The translations under genes and the position numbers were made by a program. Below, piece by piece: positions 20,026 through 32,308 of a stretch of 64,000 bases of DNA. The notes under the pieces are model-generated. The model was not told the DNA's origin. It did not search any database and saw only the letters and a list, made by a program, of their open reading frames with translations. The stretch comes from Physcomitrium patens (Eukaryota > Streptophyta > Bryopsida > Funariales > Funariaceae): the NCBI RefSeq assembly GCF_000002425.4, contig NC_037272.1, positions 2,102,008 through 2,166,007 on the forward strand. Reading direction: 5' to 3'. Numbering within the stretch: position 1 is the stretch's first letter; each line of letters opens with the position of its first letter.

Positions 20026-23000
20026 TCATCTTGATTTTGTAGGATGTCGTTGATGAAAAGCCTCCACCGCCTTTGCTGTATTTGCAAGATTCTTTATTGA
20101 CTCTCATGTGTGTTCACTAATATCATATCCGTACTAATAGATAAAATATTCTAATTTATTTCGGCACTGCCTTTAATCTAAGACTTCTTCCACTTCAAAT
20201 TCTTTATTAATGTCCACTTCTATAAGATGATGTGGAGCTTGTCTTCTTCTTGGTATGTCCACTGTCTTGTATAGTTCAAGAAGAGATACGTGAAATATTG
20301 GATGGATTTTTATTGACTTCGATAGGTATAAATAATATGCAACTGGATTGATTTGTGCAGAAATAGAAAATGGTCTAAGCCTTTGATAGTCCAATTTGTT
20401 ACAAGGATGAGTGGTCTTAATATTGTGATGAAGTAACCATACCTTATCACCTATGTACAATGATGGTTGTTCCTTTTGATAGACATCTGCATTGATCTTT
20501 TGTTATTCTTGAGCTTCTTTTAATTGTACCTTCATCGTTGCATGTAGCTCTGACAAATGAATTGTCAAATCTTTCACAGCAGGATTATCAACTTTTAAAA
20601 AGTCAAAAGTATCAAGTCATGGATGATAACTATAATTGGCAAAAAAAGGTGTTTATTTTGTAGAAGAATGTATCATATTATTGTAAGCAAACTGTGCCAA
20701 TGGCAAAAGAATTGTCCAATCATCTTGTTGGTAGTTAATGGTACATCTTAAATACTACTCCAAAACTTGATTAACACACTCCGTTTGTCCATTAATTTGA
20801 GAATGGAATGTCGAAGATAGTTTTATATCCACTTTTAGAATCTTGAAAAGAGTCCGCCAAAATCTTGATATAAATTGAGTTACGTTATTTAATATAATAT
20901 CCTTGGATAATCCATGATAGTGATAGATATTGTCAAGAAAGAGCTTAGCTGTTTCTTTACCTGTGATAGATTTTGTACATGGTACAAAATGTGCCATCTT
21001 GATAAAACGATCTACTATCACGAATATAGAGTCATAAGAACTTGAGATTGCAAGATCCATGATGAAATCTATAGAAACAGAAGATCATGGTTGTTTTGGA
21101 ATGGATAATGGATAAAGAAGTCCATAAGGTCAATGACGATGAGTTTTTGATCTCGAGCAAACATCACAAGATTATACAAAATCTTTGACTACTTTCCATA
21201 TTTGGGGCCACCAAAAGTCCATGGATATTAGTTCCAAAGTTTTTTTGTATCTAAAATTTCCTACTGTTGGAAAACCATGACAAGCTTGAAGAACATGTAA
21301 TCGAGTTTCACCTTCTAGAACATATAGGCGTCCCTCAAAATATAGTAGATTCTTCTTGAATTCAAACTTGAAAGTATCTTGAGACTTTGAAGGATTTTCC
21401 TGAATATCACGAATTAGAGGATCAGAAGACATACTTGACTGAACTTGTTTAATGAAAGTTGAATTAACAGTTAGTGTTGATTTCATTGCTTGAAGATGAA
21501 GATGCTTTGGCTTCGAGAGAATTATCCGTTGTTGATCGAAAGCAGCATCTCTTTCATTTGATGTAAGGTAAGATCGTCTAAAGAGTGCATTTGACAAATC
21601 TTGTTGTTTTTCTAGTCGATAAGTGATTTTGAATTTGAATCTTGACAAAGACATACTCCAACGAGCTTGGTGACAATTCAAAACATGCGCTGACATAAAA
21701 TATTCAAGGTTCTTGTGATCTATATATACTGTCACTGGGCTAGAAGCATCTTCTAGATAATAGTACTATTCTTGAAATGAATCCATAATTACAAGAAGTT
21801 CTTTGTCATGGATCTCGTAGTTGATCTCAGATGCTAAAATTTTTTTGGAATGAAAAGCTATTGGATGAAGTTTATCATCTGTTCTCATTTGTGATAATAT
21901 AGCACCCAACACAAAGTCTGATGCATTTGTTTCCATAAAAAATGGCTTAGAAAAATCGATGCGATATAAGATTGGTGCAGAAACAAAAACTATTTTCAAA
22001 GCTTCAAATGCTACTTCTGCTTCTTAATTCCATTGAAGTTTGTCTTTACAAGTCAAACGTGTAAGTGGAGCTACAACTTGAGAAAAGTCTTTGATAAAGA
22101 TCCGATAGTAGTTGACAAATCTTAAAAAGCATTGGACATCTCTTACCATTTTTGGTATCTTCCAATCTATAATAATTTGAACTTTCTTAGGATCCATCAT
22201 AAGTCCATCATTTGAAATGATGTATCCTAAAAAGTCGACTTAAATAGTGTGAAATACCTACTTTTCTATCTTGGCACAGAGTGTCGCATCTCTTAGTTTT
22301 TGTAATACATAATGAACATGAAGTTCATATTCTTCTATGTTCTTAGAATAGATTAAGATGTTGTCTAAGTAACACACAATAAAATCATCAAAAAACTCTC
22401 AAAAGACATCATTCATTAGATGTTGGAATGTTGTTGGTACATTTCTAAGTCTAAAAGGTATGAAGTTGTATTCAAAATATCCATACTTTGTTCAAAACGC
22501 AATCTTTCATTCATTTCATTCTTTGATGCGTATCAGATTGTATGCTCCTCATAGATCTATTTTTGTATAGATCTTAACTTGATTCAATTGATCAAAGAGT
22601 CCAGATATCAAAGATAAGAGGTACCTATTTTTTATAGTGATTTTATTGAGTCCTCGATAATCGACACACATCCCAATGATCTGTTTTTTTTCTTTACAAA
22701 TAAAATTGGAGCTCCTACTTGAAATTTGGAATGGCATATGAAGTTCTTGGCCAAATTCTCTTCAATATACTCCTTGAGTTCAGCCAACTCATTTTGAGAT
22801 AAATTGTAGATTGGTGTAAATGGCGGTTGTGCTCCTTCTTCAATGTCAATTGAACAATCATAGGAACGATGTTTCGGAAGAGTATCTACATTTTTTGTCT
22901 CAAATACATCTTGAAAATCTTGATATTGGCTTGGAATGCCACTTGAAGTCTTTCCACCAGTAGAAATAGGTGTGGCATAAATGACACAAGGTGATTCTTC

Positions 23001-23525
23001 TTTTGCAGCATACAAGAAAATTCTTGTACCTACAAATATAGGTTTAATTATACTAGACTTATGAATTTTTACTTGATTAACTATGCTCTTAGTTATACTT
23101 TCAAAAAAGTCAAGACTACGAGAAGTCCAATCTATTTTAGGATTATATTTTTCTAGCCATGATAAACCTAAAATGATTGGATTAGAAGGAGATCTAATGA
23201 TATTAAATATTATAAAGCTACTATGACCATTAGTTGCTATTTCTATAGCAAGGGTTTCATGAGTAACATCTCCTAAAGATAACAAACGACCATCTATGAC
23301 TTCTACATGAACAGGTTTAGTTTTCTTCATTAAAAATATGATTTGTCTTTTAGCAAATTCTTCATCTAAGAAACATGCTGAGACTCCTGAATATAGTAAG
23401 GCAAAGGCTTTATGATATTTAGGTCCTAGAATAAAATTTATTGTAAAACATAAAGAGGGTTCTGAAGAGAGGATATGACCTTCACTAGGCATTGTACAAG
23501 GTTCCAACCGCTTGGTCCCTATTGA
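20026..23525 (-). pseudogene. pol: A3 Pol remnant
   Basis: Minus-strand pieces in order: protease (22632-23507, with the DSGA motif changed to YSGVSACFL), RT (22549-22737, [18 protein letters not shown]-like box near 22365), RNase H (21766-21999, METNASDFVLGA; 21172-21735, YIDHKNLEYF), integrase zinc region near 21230-21300, integrase core (20755-21060), GPF/Y and linker (20173-20460), and the chromodomain side to the stop at complement 20026. Many nonsense and frameshift changes separate these pieces. Confidence 0.85.
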
Positions 23526-23529
23526 AGCT

Positions 23530-24528
23530 GAACAAATTTGCTTTCCAACATGCTATCTTTTTTTATCATCGTACTCCTCATTTTATGGTTGCATCACTTC
23601 TTTGGGCAATGTTGAGCATTGTACTTAGGTTCTCCACAATATAAGCACAATCCTTCTTAACGTTGATGAGTCTTTTCTTGCTCAATAAGAGGTTTGAAAA
23701 GTACCACATCAATTTGCATATCCTCTACTTCCGAATGTATGTATTGAAGAGATGTTGGTGTTGCTATTGAATTATAGTAACATTGAGGTCTACTTATACG
23801 GTTCTTAGATCAAAATTTAAAAAGACGATTGTCGCACTTCACAACAAAGTCAATTGCTTGACTCAATGTTTGAGGATCCGGTAGGTTGAGCATTAATTTT
23901 TTTTACCTTATATTGTAATCCATAGAAAAATTGACTAATAGGTGCAGCATTATCCTATTTGATATTAGTTGCAAGTTATAAAAATTGTGAAGCATACAAC
24001 ATTACTAATTGATTGTCTTGTCGTAAAATATCGATTTTATTGGTTGCAACACGAATTGCATCATGTTCTCCATACATGGATTGAAACTCTGCCAAAAAAA
24101 GCCTTTAGATTATCTAATATTTGATCTCATCATTCAAGAAAAGATGAAAACTATGATAATGTTGAACTTGAAAGAAGTGTACCAATGAATCTAACTTGCG
24201 ATCCTGGAGTTGGATAGCTTTGGGATTGAAGTTCAATCACAAGTTATACTTGATTGATAAATCCTCTAAACTTTGATCTGGTGCCATCAAACTTCTCAGA
24301 TAAGGCAATTCTTGGTTTTCTAATACTAAAAGGGCGTTCCACCATAAGAGAAGAGACATGATTTGGTACAAATGTTAAAGCAGCTCCAATCATTTCTATA
24401 TCTTCACTTCTTGCCAATCTTGTTGCTCATTGTGGTGGTAAATTGAGTTAAAGTACCACAAGCATTAATTCCCTCAATTGCTCTTGCATTTGTGCCATTC
24501 CACTCTTCATTTCAACAAGTTCTGCCAT
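23530..24528 (-). pseudogene. gag: A3 Gag remnant
   Basis: Starts at the same MAELVEMKS codon as A1 and A2 (complement 24526-24528). It retains the KFDGTRSKFRGFINQV and SQVRFIGTLL motifs, then shows stops and shifts. The CCHC region near 23600-23650 is still recognisable (LCLYCGEPKYN). Non-functional. Confidence 0.8.
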
Positions 24529-24739
24529 AATAACACTTAAAAAAAAAAAATGTGTAATATCGCTTAAGACAAATAGAAGAGAGGACTTGAGAACAAAGAA
24601 AATAATAAGAACAATATCAGTTTAGAAGAGGGTAATCCGCAACTTCTAATATGCTTATGTCTTATTAAGAGAAAGGAGTAATCCACTCTTAATCAAGATT
24701 AGACAAAGCTCTGATATTGTAAGTATACTCTTGTCAATC

Positions 24740-25297
24740 TATCAAGGATAAGAACATGATAAAAACAAATAAACAAGTGGGACTTCTTTCAAAGAAAGAT
24801 GAAAAAATAGAAATAACTTGATATGTTTATTAAGAAAGAAACTCGAATGGCTATTGCTAAAAGCCATGAAAACTAGAGACCCTTGAAACTAGACTAGAAG
24901 CAAGAAACGAATTGACAAGAGTAAAGAAGGCTTCACTCTTATTTCTATATATACTATCTAATTAGGGACTACATGGCGATGTTCTATAGGACCTCCAATA
25001 TGTGTTGACTTTGAAAGACACATGCCTTGACTTACAAGGCAAATTTTTCTATGTGTGGGCCACATAGTTAACTTGGTCTTCAAGCTAACAACATGTGTGG
25101 CACATGGCCAACTTGTTGACCATGTTTCTAATCTAAAAAGTCAATTAAAGATACCTATAAAGTCAAAGTAGCATCTATAAAGCTTTTAAGAAGCTTTCAT
25201 AGCAAATATTATAGAATTAACTTATTTTTATCTACTTTTACTTTTTTCTACTTATTTATACATGTAATTACTGACTTACATGTATATGTCCGTAACA
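24740..25297 (-). repeat. A3 5' LTR
   Basis: 558 bp on the minus strand, from TGTTACGG at 25297 to TTGATA at 24740. It is homologous to all other family A LTRs and keeps the AT-rich TATA region and the hairpins with mismatches. Confidence 0.88.
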
Positions 25298-27640
25298 CCA
25301 TGGATGTTTTGGAATAAGAAGGGATTAAAAAAGTCCATATGATTAGTATCAAGGGTTCTTTGACCTTGAAGAAGTATCACATGATAGTACAAATTCTTTA
25401 ACGTCCTTCTATATTTTAGGCCACCAAAAGTCTTTAAATAGAAGTTTGAAGATCTTATTGAATTCAAAATGTCTAGCTGTAGAGAAGTCATGGCATGTTT
25501 GAACATGGAAGCAAGTTTGTTCTTCAAGATTGAACAAATATTTTTCAAAGAACAAGAGATTGTCTTCAATCTTAAATTTAGAAGACTTTTTAAGAAGGTT
25601 ATTGGCAAGATGGTTGATATTATAAATAAGATGGTCCATGGTTGAGGCTTTATAAATCTAATCAAGAAATGATAAATCCACAAGCATTGATACATTCGTT
25701 GTTCAAAGATGAAATTGCTCAAGTTTTATTAAGGTTGCCTGTTGTTGATCAAATACCTTCTTTTGGTTCAAAGTAAGAATATCTTGATAATGCATCTAAT
25801 AACCTTTATTGACTCTTGGATTGATGTGATGCAAAAGTCAAATTGTGATAAAGATATATTTTAACATATTGGGTGATGATTCAAGATTTGAGTTGACATG
25901 AAGTATTGAAGATTCTTATGATCTATATATACAATCACTTGGTGAGAGGCACCTTCAAGAAAGTAGTGCCATTCTTGGAAAGAATCTACGATAACAAGCA
26001 GCTCTTTATCATGGATTTTGTAGTTGATTTTTATCAATGAGAATTTTTTAGAATAGAATGTAATTGAGTGAAGTTTGCCATCTTCGCTATATTGCAACAA
26101 CAGTGCTCCTAATACAAAGTCTGAGACATTGATCTCTATAAAGTAGAATTTGTTGAAATCTGGATATATTAAAATTGGAGCTATTGTGAAAGCATCTTTT
26201 AAGCTTTGAAAAGCTTTCTCTCTTTTGGAGTCCTAGTCCAACTTGTCCTTGCATGTCAATCTTATAAGTGGAGCAATAATCTTGGAGTAATTTCTAACAA
26301 AAATCCTATAGAAGTTTGCAAATCTAAAAAAGCATTGGACATCACATATAGTTTTTGACTTTGTTCAATCGATGATTGCTTATATCTTCTTTGGATCCAT
26401 AAAAAGGTCTTTGTTAGAAATAATACACCCAACAAATTCGACTTGAGGTATATAAAATATATACTTCTCTAGTTTTGCATATAGCCCAATACTTTATAGT
26501 TTTTCCAACATAAGGCGGACATATTTTTTGTAGACTTCCAAATTCTTGGAAAAGATTAGAATATCATCTAAATAGATCACAACAAAGTCATCGAGATGCT
26601 CATAAAATATGCCATTCATTAAGTGTTGGAATATACATGATGTATTGATAAGTCCAAAAGGCATGACATTATATTCAAAATATCCATACTTGGTGCAAAA
26701 TATTGTCTTCCATTCATTTTCTTTCTTAATGCATACTAAGTTATATGCACCTCTTAGATCAATCTTTGTAAAGATATTTGCTTAGCTAAGTTGATTTAAA
26801 AGTCCAAATATCAATAGAAATGGATATTGATTCTTTACCATGATTTTTTTAGGACCGCGATAATCAATATACATCCATAAAGATCCATTTTTTTTCTTCA
26901 CAAATAATATTGAAGCACCAATTGGTAACTTGGAATGTCAAATAAAATTCTTAGATAGATTTTCATCAATGTACTCTTTTAAAGTTGCAAGCTCATTCTA
27001 AGATAAATTATAGATAAGTTTAAATGGTAGTTGAGCACCTTCTTAAAGGTCAATCGTAGAATTATAAGGGCAATACTTTAGCATGATTTCCACATTTTTC
27101 TTTTCAAATATATTTGAAAAATCCTTATATGCTATTGGAATTATTATTGTAGCAACTACAAGTTCTAATCATAGATTTATGTAGACAGCAAATATAGTGC
27201 TCTATTTGGCTACCTTCACAAATTTCTAACTCCATAAAATAAATGTTATTTGAGTTTTGACTCATTGGATATTAGAAACTTTTTCATAGATCTGAAGGTT
27301 CTATGATCTATTAGAAGAAATTCTAACTTTCAAGACACCCAATCTATCAATGGATTATATTTTTCAAGCCATGAGAGTCCTTACATGACTAGACTTAATG
27401 GTAATCTAATGACATTGAATATTACTTGGCTGATATGGTTGTCAAAGGTTATTTCTAATAGAATTATTTCATGAGTGATATTTCTAAAAGATAAAGATCA
27501 ACCATCTATTACTTCTACATGTACAACTTTGGATTTTTTGATCATATAGATTTTGTGTGATCTAAAAAATTCTTCATCAATAAAACATGCACAAGCTCTC
27601 AACTCAAGAAATGAATAACATTCTAATTTTCTGACTTATA
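25298..27640 (-). pseudogene. pol: C Pol remnant (protease to integrase)
   Basis: Minus-strand reading shows protease-region similarity (27400-27640), RT (KKKNGSLWMYIDYRG near 26880; YLDDILIFSK near 26545-26576), RNase H (25861-26100, KLHSITFYSKKFSLIKINY and IDHKNLQYFMS), the integrase zinc region (25409-25639, VQTCHDFSTARHFEFNK) and the start of the core at 25298. There are many stops. It is more diverged from family A than A3 is. Confidence 0.8.
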
Positions 27641-28720
27641 ACTGCATAGGTATAGTAAAACAACAAGAAGGGTTGGCAAAGAGTATATGGTCTTTTTTGA
27701 TTTGTGATAGTGAAGAATCTAATTGCATGATCTCTACTGTAGCTAGATACCCTCATTTTTTTGCAAAGCTTTTGATGATGTGGCCATACTCCTTATTCGA
27801 TATATACGTTGACGTTTCTCTGAATAATTATCAATCTTATGGTTAGGTTTTTTACAATATAAGTATAGGCCAAGTTTCCTTTGACATTTTTTTTTTTGCT
27901 CAAAAAGAGGTTCAAAGCAAATTGCATCAATCTGCATATCTTTTGCTTCTAAATGCTTATTAGAATGGAATGATGAAGAAGGTACAAAATAATTGGTGTA
28001 TACATGTGGTGTAATTGAAGAAGGTTTATCTTGTCGTCATTCAAATAAATGATTATTGTACTTCAAAACTTGACTAATGGCTTCATTGAGTGTTTGAGGA
28101 TTTGGCATAGATAATAATAAGTCCTTAACATTGTCTGTTAATCTCAAATAAAATTTGCTCATCAACACATCTTCTTTCCAATTTATATCACATGCTAATT
28201 GTCAAAAATCTAAGGCATACATTAATGTAGAATGTATTTCTTATGAAAGGCTTCAAATTTTAATTGTTGAAGAATAAATCTTATCATATTCACCAAATGC
28301 TTCTACAAATGTTGCCAAAAAAGTTTAAAAATTGTACAATATAGGAAAATTCTTTTTAAAGATAAAGCTTGACTTGAGAGCAAGGTTCTAATTAAATCAA
28401 CAAAAGATACTTCAATGGAATATCATTGAGGTTGAAGCAAGGTAATTGGTCATACTTGATTTACAAAGCTACAAAATTTTGAGCGAGTGCCATTGAACTT
28501 TATTGGAAGGTTGATCCTTGGTTCTTTTGTTGTTATTATTATTAGATCGTTGCCTTAAGTAGATGCATCTTCCATGTTTGTTGAAGCACATATAATTGTT
28601 TGAAAATTTGGAACCTCTATTACTATTTGATGTGGAGGTTGAGGCACTCTAGCTCCTTGACCATTATGTATGATCAAATATAGTTCTTTATTTTTCTTTG
28701 ACAAAATCTCTATTTTAATC
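27640..28720 (-). pseudogene. gag: C Gag remnant
   Basis: 27743-27937 on the minus strand matches the gag end of family A (MQIDAICFEPLFEQKKKCQ against MQIDAVRFKPLTEQEKIRR) with a partly lost knuckle (LYLYCKKPNHK). Upstream, gag-core similarity continues to about 28500 (FNGTRSKFCSFVNQV-like), then fades towards the 5' leader at 28720-29085, which is A-rich with no further coding signal. Confidence 0.65.
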
Positions 28721-29085
28721 CTCAATGCTTTAAGAGCATTAATAATAGAATCTAACTTGATCTATTTGAAATCTGATATATTGTCTTTTCTATCTTTTCT
28801 TATTGTCTTTTTTTTTATAGCAAAAGATAGAAAAGATAATAACAAAAGGTGAATTTTCTACCTTCTGCTATAAAAAAACAAAAAAATATATACATTCAAA
28901 GAAAAAAAAATGATCTATGATATAAAAAAAAAAATCAAAAGAATATTAAAAAAAAACAATATTAATCTAGGAGAGGATAATTTGCAACCTCTAAAATGCT
29001 ATAGTATTTCCAAAAAGATGGATAATCCACTCTTTGTCAAAAAAGACCAAACTTCTAATATTATTTTATGGCAGTCTCAACAAAT

Positions 29086-29532
29086 TGATAGACACCATAT
29101 ACAAGATAAGGATTCAAGATGAAGAAATGGAGTTAGCTCGACATTAGAACAATAATTGGATATAAGGCAAAAAGGTCTTGACTAGATTATAAGAAGTGAG
29201 TTGTCGAGAGTGAGGATCTTCTCAACCTCGACTCCTATATATATTAGGTTCTAAGAAGCTTCTTGAGAAGTTTTCATGAGGCTTGAAAACAAAGCAAACC
29301 TAAGATCCTTCTTTAGCAACTTCCTAAATCATCTAAAGCCTCCTAAAATCTTTCAAGATCTCTTATGATTTTTTGGAACTTTCTTAAAATCTATTAGAAC
29401 CTTTTAGAATCTACTTAAAATCTATTAAAACCTTCTAGAATCTTCTAAAACCTTTTAGTACAAGAATCTTCTAGAACCTTCTAAAACCTCCTAGAACCTT
29501 CTTAAATTTTCTTCAATTGTATGTCCGTGATA
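29086..29532 (-). repeat. C 5' LTR with heat-shock-element arrays
   Basis: 447 bp on the minus strand, from TATCACGGACAT (29532) to TCTATCA (29086). The U3 part (about 29290-29515) is a run of CCTTCTAGAA / TCTTCTAAAA units. The internal side shows a decayed primer site (ATATTAGAAGTTTGG) near 29055-29070. Confidence 0.8.
29464..29481. promoter_or_regulatory. Perfect four-unit heat-shock element in C LTR
   Basis: GAA-TC-TTC-TA-GAA-CC-TTC reads as four alternating GAA/TTC pentamer cores with exact 2-nt spacers. Further partial units lie on both sides (29430-29515). This is the canonical plant HSF-binding arrangement; activity is not demonstrated. Confidence 0.6.
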
Positions 29533-29537
29533 ATTTC

Positions 29538-29880
29538 TATAGTGATTTTTGATGTTGCATATCACTTCAAGCTTTCACCACATATTTGAGTTTATCTAGT
29601 TTTCTATATTTTGTAACTAAAGGAATTTCATACCAAGCCAAAGTACTTTTTGAATGGATATCAAACACCACTATCACCAATTGTAATCGATGACTAGCAA
29701 AAATATGAAGTAGATAGCATTTTGGAGCATTGCTATCTTTCTTGTGGTAATGGATGTCCACAATGTCAATACAAAGTTCTTTAAAAAGGTAATTCCATCC
29801 ACGATGCAATGTGAGAACTTACACAAAATCTCACTCATTGCGAAGAGACAATTTGGAGATACCATTGAAAGTAAAATGAA
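29538..29880 (+). pseudogene. pol: B Pol C terminus with chromodomain remnant
   Basis: Joins in sense to the reading cut at 17762 (IVIFDVAYHFKLSP continues the integrase C terminus). It then shows a chromodomain-like stretch (YEVDSILEH, QYKVL-stop-KG, SIHDAM-stop-E, NLTHCE) in which both conserved Trp codons are now stops. This identifies B as a chromovirus. Confidence 0.7.
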
Positions 29881-29910
29881 GATGTTTAGTATTAATAGAG
29901 GGAGATTAAC

Positions 29911-30395
29911 TGTAACAAGGTATAGACAAGATATTTGTATTGTAAACATATAAGAATAGCTAATTGAAACCATGCTTAAAAAGTTATGAAAGTTTTTAGA
30001 ATTAGAACTAGGTTAGTAAATAATATAGGATCTATCATAGAATATTCTAGAAAGAGCTTAAGGCAGCTACCTAGGTCGGATCTATTATAGAACCTTCTAA
30101 AAAAAGCTTAAAGCAGTTATCCAAATGTGATCTATCATCTACAAATATTTTAGAAAGTTCAAGGTGGTAGAACAAAGTATAAGTAGGACTAGCAAGGGCC
30201 TTCTTGGCATCTAATCAGATATAACTATGGGCCTTCTTTCTTAGTAAAGTTTGGTTTTACATCTTCTTATTCAATTTTGATTTGTTCTATTTTTGTTTGT
30301 TTTGTTTTGTTTTTTATATCCAATTCTGTTTTATTTTTTTTAGTTTTATTCTCATCTATTTTGTCTCATTTTATGATAAGGTTTTATATAGTAGT
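29911..30395 (+). repeat. B 3' LTR (right end unclear)
   Basis: Begins TGTAACAAGGTATAG after a purine-rich AATAGAGGGAGATT tract and matches 13170-13660. Similarity fades at about 30395, where a 60-bp tandem repeat starts. It holds its own perfect triplet GAA-TA-TTC-TA-GAA at 30040-30052. Confidence 0.75.
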
Positions 30396-30397
30396 AG

Positions 30398-30560
30398 AAT
30401 TTTATATTCAATAAAAGAATTCAAATCTATTGTGTTAATTTCATTGACAATATCAAAAAAAATTTATTCAATAAGAGAATTGAAATCTATTGTATTAATT
30501 TCATTGATAATATCAAAACTTTTTTTAATCAATAAGAGAATTGAAATCTATTATATAGAT
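30398..30560. repeat. 60-bp tandem repeat, about 2.7 copies
   Basis: The unit includes TTCAATAAGAGAATTGAAAT then CTATTGTATTAATTTCATTG and ATAATATC. Copies start near 30401, 30461 and 30522. Confidence 0.8.
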
Positions 30561-31060
30561 TTTGACCTTAATGAGTAAACTTCTAAAAACTTAAAAGTTG
30601 TTATTATGACTAAAGTTGTATTTCTTCAATCAAATTTTTATTTTTGGCATCTTTTAAAGAATAAATTTTTATATGTAATGGCTAAAATAATAAATTATTC
30701 TAATAAGTCTATTTATTTGTATTATCAATAATAAATCTTTGATATGATCTTTTAATCCAGATTAAAATTGATTGATAAGAATTTTATCATTTCAATCTAC
30801 ATTGCAAGCAAGATTTTAGAATTTAATAGCATATATGAAATTTAAATGTGATTATTTTTGTAAAAATAGGAATTTAATTTCTATTATCTTTTTTTGATTA
30901 TTTTTTCTAAGCATGAATTTAGATCACATAAGAGTTGTGAATCTTTTTCTATCAAAGATGTAAACCAAAAAAGAGTACTCCCAAATAAAAAAGCACCTAT
31001 GAATCCAACTCAACTAAATCCATGAAGGTATTGGAAAATATATAATTTTAGATAGAACTT
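30561..31060. repeat. Repeat R, copy 1 (LTR-like, about 500 bp)
   Basis: Aligns with 32035-32308 plus 38707-38960, which were one copy before A2 inserted. Shared landmarks are AGTTGTTxTxATGACT, AATAAATCTTTxGAT, TTTTATCATT and, after the A2 site, AGAGxxTACTCxCAAATA and CTATGAATxCA. Two direct copies about 1.5 kb apart suggest the LTRs of a short non-autonomous element, but ends and primer site are not resolved. Confidence 0.55.
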
Positions 31061-31277
31061 CATTTCTTGTAGAAATTCGCAAATTAAGATTCACAACTCA
31101 AATTAAGAAAGGTAGTCCATTTTATTTAAGAAAAAAATCAATATTAAAAAACTAAAATATTAATTTAAATATAAGTAGTTTTCAAACTTTAAAATATAAT
31201 AATAGAAGTGGAATAATCTATTGACTTCTAAAACAAAACAAGAACAATGAGTTAGAAAGGTTGGTAGTAAGGATTAT

Positions 31278-31645
31278 AATAAAGATAGGATAGATCATAT
31301 ATGACGGATTTTCGTCTTAAAGTCATTTTTGTGATATTTTTTAGAATTAAGATAATAATAGTATAGATTATATGTAGTAGATTCTCATCTTAGAGTCATT
31401 TTTGTGATATTTTTAAAGATTGAAATAAAGATAGGGTAGATTGCATGTAGTGGATTTTCATCTTGGAGTCATCTTGGTGATGTTTTTGAGGAATTAAGAT
31501 AATAATAGGATAAATAATATATGATAGATATTCATCTTAGAATCATCTTGGTAATAATTTAAAAGATAAAGATAATGATAGGATAGACTCTTTGTGGTAT
31601 ATTTTTTATGTTGGAGACATATTAGTAATATTTTTGAAGTATCAA
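31278..31645. repeat. 73-bp tandem repeat, five copies, between the R copies
   Basis: The unit reads roughly GATAATAATAGGATAGATTA, then TATGTAGTGGATTTTCATCT and TAGAGTCATCTTGGTGATAT. Starts are near 31278, 31350, 31423, 31497 and 31569. Confidence 0.8.
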
Positions 31646-32034
31646 GGAGACTTAAGAAAGTGAAGAGACGCACAAATTGGCAATTATAATATAAAATCTC
31701 TATTTATAAAATATATTGAGGCTTATGTCTTCAAAAGTGCTTAAGCTAAAAATTTACAATTTAAAGTTGAAATAACTACATGAAGTTTAATTCTTAGTAT
31801 AAATTTTGGTGATAGTATGAGACATATATTTGATGGCCTAAACTTATACAATTACAAGGACCTAATTGCAATTGATTTTTTTAAATTTTTTCTTGTTAAA
31901 ATTTATATTTTTGGCTTTGAATCCTATTAATTTGATGCAACATATTTATATCTTATGATTTGTTTATCTACAATATAAACACAACTTTTCACAATTATTT
32001 TTTTTTTTCAACAACTTAAAGTGAATTATATTAA
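31646..32034. other. AT-rich spacer, no gene seen
   Basis: Low-complexity AT-rich DNA between the 73-bp repeat and the second R copy. I see no coding or RNA signal. Confidence 0.5.
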
Positions 32035-32308
32035 TTTTTATATATTTTTACCTTAATAAATATTTTAAAAAAAACTTAGAAGTTGTTGTCATGACTTGAT
32101 ATGTTCTTTTCTAATCAAATATTTTTTTTGATACTTTTTAAAGAGCTAATTGTTGTATTAAATGGCTTGAATTATAAATTATTGTAATGAGTTTGTTTTT
32201 TACATTGTTATTAATAAATCTTTAGATTATTATTTTAATCCATATAAAGGTTAATTAATAAAGGTTTTATCATTCTAATCCATGTTACAAGTAAGATTTT
32301 GGAATTTG
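32035..32308. repeat. Repeat R, copy 2, left part
   Basis: Homologous to 30561-30825. It ends in ATTTG (32304-32308), the left target duplication of A2. The remainder of the copy lies after A2 at 38707-38960. Confidence 0.6.

Larger units (their letters stand above)
18913..25297 (-). mobile_element. Element A3: degraded family A chromovirus on the minus strand
   Basis: Complete in outline: 5' LTR 24740-25297, primer site at complement 24706-24719, gag from complement 24528, pol to complement 20026, ORF3 at complement 19931-19509, 3' LTR 18913-19467. It carries many more stops, shifts and LTR differences than A1 or A2, so it is older. It is inserted in the integrase coding region of element C. 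Its target duplication is no longer recognisable. Confidence 0.9.
17763..29532 (-). mobile_element. Element C: minus-strand chromovirus inserted in B and interrupted by A3
   Basis: On the minus strand: 5' LTR 29086-29532, gag about 28720-27640, pol 27640-25298 continuing at 18912-17946, and a truncated 3' LTR 17763-17945. It begins TATCACGG (decayed TGTCACGG) and ends CTAACA. The 5-bp duplication ATTTC flanks it. The coding parts are heavily broken. It is related to family A at protein level but has a distinct LTR. Confidence 0.85.
13170..30395 (+). mobile_element. Element B: old Ty3/gypsy chromovirus, interrupted by element C
   Basis: The 5' LTR (13170-13747), primer site, gag and pol run to 17762. 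The reading of the integrase C terminus resumes at 29533 and passes through a chromodomain to a purine-rich tract and the 3' LTR (29911 to about 30395). Element C occupies 17763-29532 with ATTTC on both sides. B has many stops in all domains and is the oldest layer of the nest. Its right LTR loses similarity to the left one near 30395, so its true end and target duplication are not resolved. Confidence 0.85.

Noticed and set aside
29567..29973. Minus-strand open frames over the B chromodomain region
   Set aside because: Plus-strand reading gives chromodomain motifs and joins the B pol frame across element C. The minus-strand frames have no recognisable content.
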